Source: Paraconiothyrium sp. Pb-2020 (taxonomy: Eukaryota > Ascomycota > Dothideomycetes > Pleosporales > Didymosphaeriaceae). From it: a DNA stretch of 64,000 bases. Each line of letters starts with the position of its first letter. Position 1 is the first letter of the stretch. Location of the stretch: contig JAJUBI010000003.1 of NCBI GenBank assembly GCA_022419385.1, positions 4,898,001-4,962,000 on the forward strand. Reading direction: 5' to 3'. Below, piece by piece: positions 10,977 to 20,190 of this stretch. The notes under the pieces were generated by a model. That model was not told where the DNA came from and ran no database searches. It saw only the letters and a list, made by a program, of their open reading frames with translations. The position numbers and the translations under genes were made by a program.

Positions 10977-12193
10977 ATGCCACATCCCGTTGAGCCTCTT
11001 CAGATCCGGCCTCTCCCCCCCGACCTGCGCAAGTCTACATCTCTTGGCGCCGAAGTCATCCTGCCCGAGTCTATGACCCTCTTTGATCCAAAGTCGCTAT
11101 CTGACGCTGAGAAACAAGTGCTCCATAAGGCTTTCTTCGACAACGGCGTTCTTGTGATCCGCAACCAGATCGGTATCGAGCCGCAGGTGCTCTACGACAT
11201 AGCTGACTTGCTTGATCCTGATCATCTGCCGTACCACTCTGGCGGCCAGAAACAGGTTACTGATCTAAAGAACATTCTATCACAAAACAATTGCTCAAGG
11301 ATTCCGCGAGCACCTCAGGTCACTGTCATAGGGTCGGGACACGTGAAAGACTATGAGGGCATTGAAGAGCTGAACCTGAAGCACTTGGCTCAATCGAGCT
11401 TTCATGAACACCCACTGTCGGAGCAAGAAGTCGCCAGTGGGCTTACTCGGCCGTACAGATGGCACATGGACGCCGCCTTGTACGAGAACCTCCCAGGAAT
11501 CGTGACCTCACTCCACGCCATCGAGGTGCCAAAGGTACCGGCGCAGAAATTGCAGTTCCCAGGTGGCGAAACTATGGACGTTGCAGCAGGGGCGACACTT
11601 TGTGAGCATACTTCTCCTTCCCAAGCTCGGCTAGATAACTGACCACACTAGTCTTCTCCGGCGCGCGAAACTTCGAAGTCCTTTCCCCAGAAGAGCAGGA
11701 ATTTGCCTTGAACACTACTGTCCACTACGCACCACGTGCTTACGAAATGATTCGAAACTGCAAAGCCTCATCCGACGGCCTGACAATCGAGAACGTCGGC
11801 CGCGAAACCCCAATCTCAGATCTGCCGCCCTTCAGCCCAGAGAAGGTCCATTCGTTCCCGATGGTGTGGAAGAACCCCGTAAATGGCCAACCTCACCTGC
11901 AAATTGCCGGATGTTGCGTCTACTCCCTCACCACCATCGACCCTTCCACTGGCAATCAAACAGTGATCTCAGATCTTGCAGAAGTGCGAAGAATATGTCA
12001 TGGGCTGCAGAAGAAGGTGTATAAACCTGAGAACGTTTATGCACATGCATGGCAGAAGGGCGACCTGGTAATGTTCCATAATAGGGGCGTGATGCATAGT
12101 ATTTCGGGGCAGTTGGCGCAGTACGAGGAGAGGCGGCTATTGTGGCAATGTAATATGGCGAGCAGTACACCGCCGGAAGGGTACAAAAAGTGA
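10977..12193 (+). CDS. Fe(II)/2-oxoglutarate dioxygenase, TauD family, xanthine dioxygenase (XanA)-like
   Basis: Cytosolic non-haem iron dioxygenase of the TauD/TfdA superfamily. Its closest recognisable relative is fungal XanA, which converts xanthine to uric acid using 2-oxoglutarate instead of molybdenum cofactor. Two exons (10977-11601 and 11652-12193) encode 388 residues. The iron ligands are visible as the HMD motif (His163, Asp165, in YRWHMDAALYE) and a distal His in FHNRGVMHSIS (His357 most likely). The arginine pair after it (EERR) would bind 2-oxoglutarate. The C-terminal LLWQCNMASS carries Q375 and N377, matching the Gln-x-Asn pair reported to contact substrate in A. nidulans XanA. 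The distal-site spacing is close to XanA. The permease and regulator neighbours support a purine role. A different substrate (another TauD subfamily) remains possible. Confidence 0.7.
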
Positions 12194-12653
12194 GTGCAAC
12201 GTATATGCAGCATAGCATGGTGTGTACTGTAGCATATGAGTTTCTCGGTCGAGGGCTAGATCATGTTCCATAAGCGAGTTAGATCACTTCTCAAAACGTG
12301 GACCAGTCGGCTCTAACTTTTGTCACATCGCTTCAATCTCCCACGCACATCCCTATATCTTGGTACCGAAAGCATGTGCAAGACGCGCACGTAGATCAGA
12401 GTCGTTCGTGCTTCCGATGCAGCGAGACGTGCAATCGATGCCTGTGAGACGCGGTCAACCAACAATGAAGGATGATGGTCTATAGGATGGTGTCAGCGAG
12501 GGTAAAATGTATGCATATGTATGGTGGTACAGATGCTGCGCGAACGACGAGATAGCCCATATACAACATCAATGGGACTTCAAGATCTCTCCATATTTTC
12601 CACCATGTACAATATTATACAATGTCTTTGGTATATTACACTCCGCCAGCACC
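12194..12653. other. intergenic, no gene seen
   Basis: About 460 bases between the convergent ends of the dioxygenase and mS26 genes. Only short unsupported open frames were found. Confidence 0.6.
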
Positions 12654-13571
12654 CTACATCTTTCCACCAGTAAGAGCCTCTGCCACCTTCTTGACGCGCT
12701 CCTTGGCCAGCCCGACACCCTCGCCTCCCTTGAGTTTCTGCAATCTCTCGCTGACGCCCTCGGGTATGCCGCCCTCCCAAGGACTCGCACCAGTGCCCGT
12801 AGGGCTCGTCTGGCCGCCGACATGCCAGCGCACAGGCCGCTCGTCGGTACCAAACGCCTTCTCGATGGCCTCATCCAGCTGCTCCTCGTTCACAATAAAC
12901 TCTCGTGCGTTGGTGTACAGATCGTGGAGACGTGATCGGCGCACGGCCTCTTGCCTCGCCAGGCGTTTCTCGTATGCCTGCTTCCGTTGCGCAGCAATAA
13001 CTACGCGTGGTGTGCTCGGCAAAGTGTTACCAAGGAAGTCGCGGATACCCTTCGAGATGGATGTTTGCGTCAAGACGTCAACAGCCCTCGGAGGTGCCAT
13101 AGCAAGTCGTCTCCGCTCCGCATTGGTCTGTTCAATCTCTGCCGTATAAGCCTCCTCAGTTGTGACCCTCCTCTCGTGCAACTCCTTAACACCTGCTCTG
13201 AAAGCCTTCTTCCTCGCTTCGGCTAGTCGCTGCTTATAGAGCCTGTATTCTGCATCCTTGCTCCATGGTCCTGGTCGCGCGACCTTCTTCGGATCTTGGG
13301 TGGTCTGCGCAATGAAGTCTTCTGAGTCCTTGGAAAGCTGCGATCGCGTCCTAAAAACATCTCGGGGGATGGGAAGATGGCCTTTTACGGCAGGCTTGAG
13401 GGGGAACGTAGGCTGCGCCGGCTTGGGGACTTCGATGTAATTAGGGGACTCAGGGCCAAGGGCGAGCGTGGGCGTGGTGGAGGAGAAGGAGCGGGATGCC
13501 AGGCTGGCATTGATGATGGAGGAAGCCTCTCGAGCCGCCCAGGGGAAGCGGACTGGTATTCGGGGCGGCAT
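12654..13571 (-). CDS. PET123: mitochondrial small-subunit ribosomal protein mS26 (Pet123)
   Basis: Structural protein of the mitochondrial 37S subunit. It is a single exon of 305 residues starting at the ATG at 13571 (MPPRIPVRFPW); the open frame continues upstream without resemblance to the family. The N-terminus is rich in Arg/Ser and poor in acidic residues for about 35 residues, as expected of a mitochondrial targeting peptide. The conserved segment LHDLYTNAREFIVNEEQLDE (about residues 215-234) matches the core Pet123 pattern of a Leu-Tyr-x-x-Ala-x-x-Phe-Ile-Val motif, and is preceded by long basic helices (RLYKQRLAEARKKAFRAG). It is head to head with NOG2 with 188 bp between start codons. 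Confidence 0.8.
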   Translation of the reverse strand: MPPRIPVRFPWAAREASSIINASLASRSFSSTTPTLALGPESPNYIEVPKPAQPTFPLKPAVKGHLPIPRDVFRTRSQLSKDSEDFIAQTTQDPKKVARPGPWSKDAEYRLYKQRLAEARKKAFRAGVKELHERRVTTEEAYTAEIEQTNAERRRLAMAPPRAVDVLTQTSISKGIRDFLGNTLPSTPRVVIAAQRKQAYEKRLARQEAVRRSRLHDLYTNAREFIVNEEQLDEAIEKAFGTDERPVRWHVGGQTSPTGTGASPWEGGIPEGVSERLQKLKGGEGVGLAKERVKKVAEALTGGKM

Positions 13572-13759
13572 TGCGATGAATTGAGCAATGGTGTTAGTGT
13601 CGTTTGTCCCATTCGAAAAGTGAAGGTGCCAAGAGCCGAGGTGGCCCAAGCGCAGAAAAAGTTCGGCCCAAAATTCAAACGAGCGCCGCGCTTCACACCT
13701 CCGACCAGCTTCCTCAAGACATTTTCTCTGGTCCACTTCCTCTTTCCACAAAGGCAGTC
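13572..13759. promoter_or_regulatory. bidirectional promoter of mS26 and NOG2
   Basis: Only 188 bp separate the start codons of two divergently transcribed ribosome-related genes, so both 5' leaders and promoters must fit here. No specific factor site was recognised. Confidence 0.5.
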
Positions 13760-15885
13760 ATGGGTACCCAAAAGAAGGAGAAGAATCGCAAGGAGCGCGA
13801 AGGCAAGACTGGCGATGGCATGGGCAATGTGCGCTCTTTTAACTTTCTTCCCCGCGCCTTCCTACTGACACTTCACAGGTCAAAGTTAAGGGCGAGAACT
13901 TCTACCGCTCTGGCAAGAAGGTCAAGGTCCTGAAGCGCCTCACAGATGGAAAGGCACAGCGGAATGCCAAGGGCGACATCACCAAGGCTGCCTCATACCA
14001 AAGCCGCGAAGCGCCCGTTGCTCGCGTAGAGCCAAATCGCAAGTGGTTCAACAACACGCGCGTCATCTCTCAGGATGCGCTCGACTCTTTCCGCTCGGCG
14101 GTGCAGGCGCAAGCTTCTGACCCTACGTCGTACCTCCTGAAGCAGAACAAGCTTCCCATGTCCCTAATCACCGACCAGAAGAATGTCAACGGACTCAAGC
14201 AACATCAGGCCAAGATTGCCGTTGAGAGTCAGCCATTCTCAGAGACATTCGGATCAAAAGCGCAAAGGAAGCGACCGAAGCTTGACTTTGACTCTTTCGA
14301 AGGTCTCGCTGGGAGAACAGGAGATATGCACGACACTTACTTGGACCGATTGGAACAGGCCAAGCTGCTGTCGGGGACTTCCGGGCAGGTGGACGAGGAG
14401 AGTGGCGAGCTCACCACTTCCAGAGAAGCCATTTTCTCGAAGGGTACTTCGAAACGCATCTGGAACGAACTCTATAAGGTCATCGATTCCTCAGATGTGA
14501 TTCTTCACGTCATCGACGCAAGAGATCCGGTAGGCACTCGGTGTAGATCAGTGGAGAAATATCTTAGGGAAGAAGCACCTCATAAGCACCTGGTCTTCGT
14601 CCTGAACAAGGTCGATTTGGTGCCCAGTAAAGTCGCAGTAAGTTTTATTTCGTTAGCGTTCCTCTTGTCCCATCAGTTAAGTCAAATGCTTGTCGTTGTC
14701 CATGGACTCGCGTTGTTACATTGATGGAAGATTGAAAACGACTCGCTCCCCTGCGGCCGTTATGGTCGTGGGTAGACGTGTTACCGTTTTGGTGGCAAGT
14801 CGCTAGAGTCTGCGTGTCCCGTTTGAGTTGAGGACTGCCTCTGCTTTGCCCCAGGCTTCGCAGCTAGGTGGCGGCTCTCTTAGTAACGTTTCACACATCT
14901 TCATCAAAGACCAATTAGCTTTGAGTTCTGGAGTACAACTAACATGCTCCAGGCTGCATGGGTTCGTCACCTGTCTAAAGAATTCCCAACCCTCGCTTTT
15001 CACGCATCCATCAACAACTCTTTCGGCAAGGGCTCTTTGATATCTCTCCTGCGGCAATTTAGTCAGCTACACGCAGATCGCAAACAAATCTCTGTCGGTC
15101 TCATCGGCTACCCCAACGTCGGCAAGTCTTCCATCGTAAACACGCTTCGCAACAAGCCTGTATGCACGGTCGCTCCTATAGCTGGAGAGACGAAGGTATG
15201 GCAGTACATCACTCTTATGAAACGTATCTACCTTATCGACTGCCCTGGTATCGTTCCACCCAACCAGCAGGACAGTGACGAAGAGCTCCTGCTACGTGGT
15301 AGTGTCCGAGTCGAGAACGTCGAGTGGCCTGCGCAGTACGTAGAAGCTGTATTGCGACGCGTGCAGCCTAGACATCTGCAAAAGACGTACGAAGTCACAG
15401 GGTACACAGATTCAACGAGCTTTCTTGAGTTGTTATGTAGGAAGATGGGTCGATTACTCAAGGGTGGCGAGCCGGATCTCGATGCTGTTGCGAGGATAGT
15501 GTTGAACGATTGGATAAGAGGAAAGATCCCGTGGTTCACACCGCCGCCTGTGCTCGAGGGTGAGGCTGGTGGCCCGGTGAAGGGCATAGAGGGAAGGGAG
15601 GGCAAACTCGGCGAGATGCATCTGAAGAGAAAGCGGGGTGCGGAGAGCGAGGCAGCCGAGAGTGTTGCTGCTACCACAGACGTAGCAGATGAGGAAGGCG
15701 TCGATGAAGAGTTCGACGGCTTCAGTGACGAAGAAGCGGCTGCTGCGGATGATGCAGCCGAAGATGGCGACGATGCGCAGACTCTTGTCGCAGAAGGCGA
15801 TGCAAGTGACGAGGATGTTAAGGAGGAGGTAGCTGCAATATCAGCGGCGCTCTCCAAAGCGAAGAAACGGCAACGGAAACAATAG
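13760..15885 (+). CDS. NOG2: nucleolar GTP-binding protein 2 (60S ribosome assembly GTPase)
   Basis: Circularly permuted GTPase of the YlqF/YawG family that acts on pre-60S particles before nuclear export. Three exons (13760-13828, 13879-14637, 14953-15885) encode 586 residues. The N-terminal NGP1NT region is present (KVKGENFYRSGKKVKVLKRL; RVEPNRKWFNNTRVIS). The permuted order is clear: G4 motif NKVD at about 266 comes before G1 GYPNVGKSS at about 328 and G3 DCPG at about 372. The C-terminus is acidic, then basic (KAKKRQRKQ), as in orthologues. The second intron (14638-14952) is 315 nt, about six times the window's usual intron. Its removal joins VPSKVA to AAWVRHLSKEFPT exactly as in the family. 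In Saccharomyces cerevisiae the NOG2 intron hosts H/ACA snoRNA snR191, so this intron may be a snoRNA host. Confidence 0.95.
14690..14900 (+). ncRNA. possible intronic H/ACA snoRNA (snR191-like) in the NOG2 intron
   Basis: The 315 nt NOG2 intron is long enough for a box H/ACA snoRNA. An ACA triplet lies at 14893-14897 in a TTTCACACAT context. Two local stem-loops can be drawn by eye: GGTA paired with TACC around 14771-14785 inside a CGACT/AGTCG stem, and CTGC paired with GCAG around 14843-14865. The assignment rests mainly on synteny with yeast, where snR191 lies in the NOG2 intron. Only short partial matches to the expected guide elements were seen (AGAGTC at 14805-14810, GTTAC at 14780-14784). 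The exact ends are unknown. Confidence 0.3.
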
Positions 15886-16093
15886 TCACGGCCATAGTCA
15901 CGACGATAAAGCAATGATACCCACGACATGCACATATGCATGCATGCTCAACGCCCCATCAATTATCTCCTAGCTACTTCTCCGCCCGTATGTCTTATAC
16001 CAGTTGCCCATTCCCCTCACCGTACATTACTAGGTTACAGCTTCGAACACACATTATGAAGCGAGTCAACCGAGGCTACAGTGCTCAAACCCC

Positions 16094-17115
16094 TCACCCT
16101 TCCCAAACCTTGGGCCCCGGCTCTACGAAATCCCTGATATCAAACGTCTCATTCCCAATATCTACCCACCTGTATATCTCTGGCTGACCGTAAGTGTACA
16201 CCCCTGGAATGTTGACTTTAAAATTGTCTGCCGGCTCCTTCGCATCCCCGTCATTGACAACCCTCAAGTGCGCACAATTGGCATAAAACTGCGCGCCCTG
16301 GCTTCCCAACTCCCCCACTGGCACCGGATAGATCTGCTCAATGCGCAGAAGATAAGCGCCTGCCGGTGTAGCGGCGGGGATGGTGAAATTCCAACTCGGC
16401 GCTTGGTACGCACCCCATTGGTGTTTCCAAGTATAATCATCGGTCGACGGGACGGACTGCGCCGTTCGATTTACGACGGATAGAATTTTGACCCAGGGGT
16501 TGGTGCCCTGGTAGGAGGGCAGGTCCTCCGAGGGGGACAGCCAGACCGTTAGTGGGCCGGGATGATACATGTTTGGATATCTGTCCCATGGGTTTACGGG
16601 GGCGTCCTTGATCGGTAGTCCGACTGTCGTGTTCACTGCGAAGCCTATAGTGTCGCCGGCGTGAACGACTGCTGTTTTGGGGCTGTTCCATGCGGTAGAT
16701 GCGTTCCTGCCGCAGCGTAGGTCGATGGAGGAGGGGTCCACGACGGGTTGGATGTAGTCGTAGTCCGTTATGAAAGCATCGTCGGCGCGGGGCTGGGGGG
16801 AGATCTTGCGGATGTATTCCCAGGGTGAGGTAAAGGTGTTGTTGAGGATGAGCGTATCGAAGAAGTCTGTGGTGGATGTTAGGGTTTTTTGGCAGGGGAG
16901 GAGGTAAGATCCTTTGCGTGGGGGGCGTAAAGAGATGAAATGGTGTGGTAACAACAATGATGCAGGGAGGAAAACAAATTCAGTAGCACAGATGGTACCG
17001 AGGGTAAAGTGGTCATGGGAGGGCCAACAAGAGACGGTGCGAAAGGCAGAGGCTTACAGTGCGCGTGAGTACCCGTGAACGTAGCGCCGAACACCAAAAC
17101 AGACGTCGCCTTCAT
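16094..17115 (-). CDS. AA9 lytic polysaccharide monooxygenase (cellulose-active type), secreted
   Basis: Copper enzyme that oxidatively cleaves cellulose or related beta-1,4-glucans outside the cell. Exon 1 (17058-17115) encodes the signal peptide MKATSVLVFGATFTGTHA and the mature N-terminal His19. Intron 16867-17057 is 191 nt. Exon 2 (16094-16866) encodes the rest, 276 residues in total. The histidine brace is His19 plus His121 (in MYHPGPLTVWLSP); the axial tyrosine is Tyr214 in AQFYANCAHL. Cys71 and Cys217 fit the conserved disulfide. Family pieces YLLRIEQIYP and the Asp-Leu-Arg-Cys-Gly motif are present. No carbohydrate-binding module or GPI signal follows the catalytic domain. The intron falls just after the His1 codon, so exon 1 is essentially a signal-peptide exon. 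Confidence 0.88.
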
Positions 17116-20100
17116 CTTGGAATAGTCGCTTGTTGTAGCCAAAGGCAGCTTACGAACTCCACTTAAATACCATCCTCACTGCACCGTGTGTACCTGCAGC
17201 GAGGGTTGCATTGGCAATCTGCCATAGGCACGCAACCATATGTGACTGCCTATTGTGTCGAACAAAACATCCAGACCGCGTGGCATGTTGCTTTGGGTGC
17301 TTTACCGTAATAACACTTAATATGAAGAATACGCGGGTCTACTGGCGTGATTGGTCGTTTTGCCGAAGAGATGCAGATGACGAACTTGCCCTTAATTTCC
17401 TCATTGGTATGTGCCTACACTTGCATGTAATGAGCATGATGAATTACTACAAGAAGTTACGTGAAGTGGAGAGTTGCTGCGCGAAGTTCATGACAAACTC
17501 GAAAGGTTAGGAAGATCTCTGCAGGTTGATGGACGAACAAAATTGTTTTAAACAAATAAACAAAGCACTGGGCTTCGATAAATGCCGATAGCAGAAATTG
17601 TTTACTTGCAGCTTTCCGTTTGTGGTCGATTTGGTATGTACAGACAATGCCTCTGGTGCAAAATCGTTACGATAGATCTGATGATAGGTCGGGATGCTCG
17701 TAATCTCGATTGATGTTGGAATTCCTCAGATCACCAAACAAAGGAATGTCAAATATTGTTCTATGCTCATAGAATCCCTTTACAGCGGTTCGCCGGTTGA
17801 CTCACTCCTTTATAGTTTCCTTCTCAACTAAAGATGCAAGCTCGTGTGGCGGACATTACTTTGAGTGGTGCTGGTATTTACGCTCGACGCAGTGAGTTGA
17901 CCGAGCTTTGTAGCTCTTGATGTGTTTATTGGGCTTCCAAATATCGGAGAGCCGATCGAAATAGTAAGCCGGCATTGTTGTGCATTCACCCCTGAATGCC
18001 AAACAGCGTGCTTGGGCGCGACCGACGTGACCGTGTCCAAAGAGTTCATCCACGTGCCAAAGGGTACTTGCTCACAGTCTTGATCGAGTCATACGGTGTG
18101 GCAAACACTATCAGACAATTCTTCGATTTGTATCTTCGAACATTGGACTGCCGTTTCCTGATCCGAACGACAGCCTAGACGCTTGCTCCTCTTTGTCCGT
18201 ATCCGGTGATAGCGACGTCAGCAACATGTAGCAGCAGCCACATTGTGGGGTGGCGATGTCAACAATTCCTCTTGAGGGTTTGATGTTCGTATCAGCCATT
18301 CTCCATGTACCCTTCGTGAAAATGCAAGAGTCCCAAAGACAGCTTGTAACCCACGGCAGGTTTGATGAAGCTATCTAATTGCCTGAAAAGAATTACTATG
18401 AAGAGAGAATGGAGTCGGCGACAGGCGTAGCGGATTTCTTGCCACTCTCAGGACCAGCGGGACAGCGGGGCAGGAAGAGTATAGTGGCGCATGCAGCTCA
18501 TGTTCGAGGCATGTTTGCTACCATAGAGCTTGCTCGCTTGATCAACAGCAGGTCTGATATCGTTCTGGAATTGGTTCGTTCAGGAATAAGCATATCCACC
18601 AAACCTTAAACTACACCGATACCATGTGAACAGCAATCATGACTGTCCTAAAAATACTTTCTTCCCGCCCGTGTACCTAGCAGAAGTTTGCGCTAACCTG
18701 CCTGGGACGCGGCACAACTACCGAACCAAACCTATCGCGATTATCGTACCATCAGTTGTGAGTATCTTCGGCCATATGCTTCCTACCGCATAAGTCAAGT
18801 GGATGATTGTGGGTAGTCTCTTGTAACCGTAATTGAAGCTCATAGCTGAGAGGCACGACTGCCAAAGTTGAATGCTTGAAGACGGCGAATGTGGCGCCTG
18901 GTAGAATTTGTGATATGGTGAAGATGCTGTACCACTGATGCAAGTCGTCAGCAAGATGCCATGACTTGCAGAGTGTTGATGCGACAGAAGATTGAAAATC
19001 GGCTCAATACTTGTCTCTGAATGTGGCCGCAGGGCCTAGCTCATTCACGTCACCCTCCAGAGGACTAGGCGCAGGTCGAATCTCGGCCGTTGATGATGGA
19101 TCTGGCCGTCGTCCTAGGCCCGACTCTGCCCAGAATCCGTCCCCGATCAGATCCGTGTCCAATGGTACCACGATCCCGGGTTGTCAATCGCTTTCAAGGG
19201 TTAGCGTACCCGCGACCGGCGCGCCGGACTGAATTTTCATAGGTGGAACATTATCTAAAATTCCGCGGACCACGTGCTTCTGTCGAACAACTCCACGCGG
19301 CGGCAGATTTTCTGTCCGATTTTATCGAGTGCGCTTTCCTCAATACATGCTCTTATCTAGATCTGCGAACCGCCAGCTCTCGAGCCCTTGATCATGATTG
19401 GGCGTGCTACGTGGGCCTCGCTTAATGCTCAAGATCCGCCACCGAGTCCTCAAGTCAGGGGCCAGTATATCGGACAACGACTCCAGCAGCCGCGATAGAG
19501 AAAATTTGCTGAGAGACGTCAGCTACAGCCAGCTCCAGCCAGCCTCAATCGTCTCCATGTCCCGTTCGGCGTTTTGACTCGCTTGAACGCTACAGCGCTT
19601 ACCAGACACGCCCTGACACAGTGGGACATCTGTATCTAGGCACGCAGCGGTCGTGATTAGGTCCGGAGGAATTACCAGCTCGCTCAAAAGATCAGAACTA
19701 CCTATCATCACCTCTGCCTCCCAGGTCCCCGTCTCTGGTTTCCCTCCATCCAAATGCCGTGGCCCTGGCCCAGTGGTGCTCTTCGGGAGCTGCCGAAGCC
19801 CAAAATTCCCGGTGCATCGTAACATCCTAGATCATCTAGCCCTTTCGGTCGACTAACCCGTGTTGTGGTAATTTGACAGTGTCTCGATTATTGTCGCTCC
19901 CAAAAGCCCGGCCCACTGATAGCTAGTGCGCTGGGGAAGCTTGTCCCAGATCTGCAAGCTTGTCAACATCGACCCCAATCCAGATCTTTGGATTCGATTG
20001 GCGTCATTCATATGCGTGTCTGGCTGTCCGGTCTCGCCGACGTAAATTTGTAGTGGCAGCCATGGGGCTTGCTTGAGGAAATGTCATAATACAGTGTTCT

Positions 20101-20190
20101 GCCCTTGCCGACCATCGATGAATTCCTCTGTTAGGGCAGACTTCGACAGTAATACGAGCAGTCAGGGCAGTTCGTCCAGAAGTGACCAAG
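17116..20190. other. 3 kb gene-poor interval
   Basis: No open frame longer than about 100 residues and no family resemblance on either strand. Base composition is not strikingly AT-rich, so there is no obvious repeat-induced point mutation. It probably includes the promoters of the AA9 gene at the left and the large pectinesterase at the right. Confidence 0.5.

Noticed and set aside
15228..15941. 237-codon minus-strand open frame
   Set aside because: Antisense to NOG2; Ser-rich because it reads the opposite strand of the acidic C-terminal tail.
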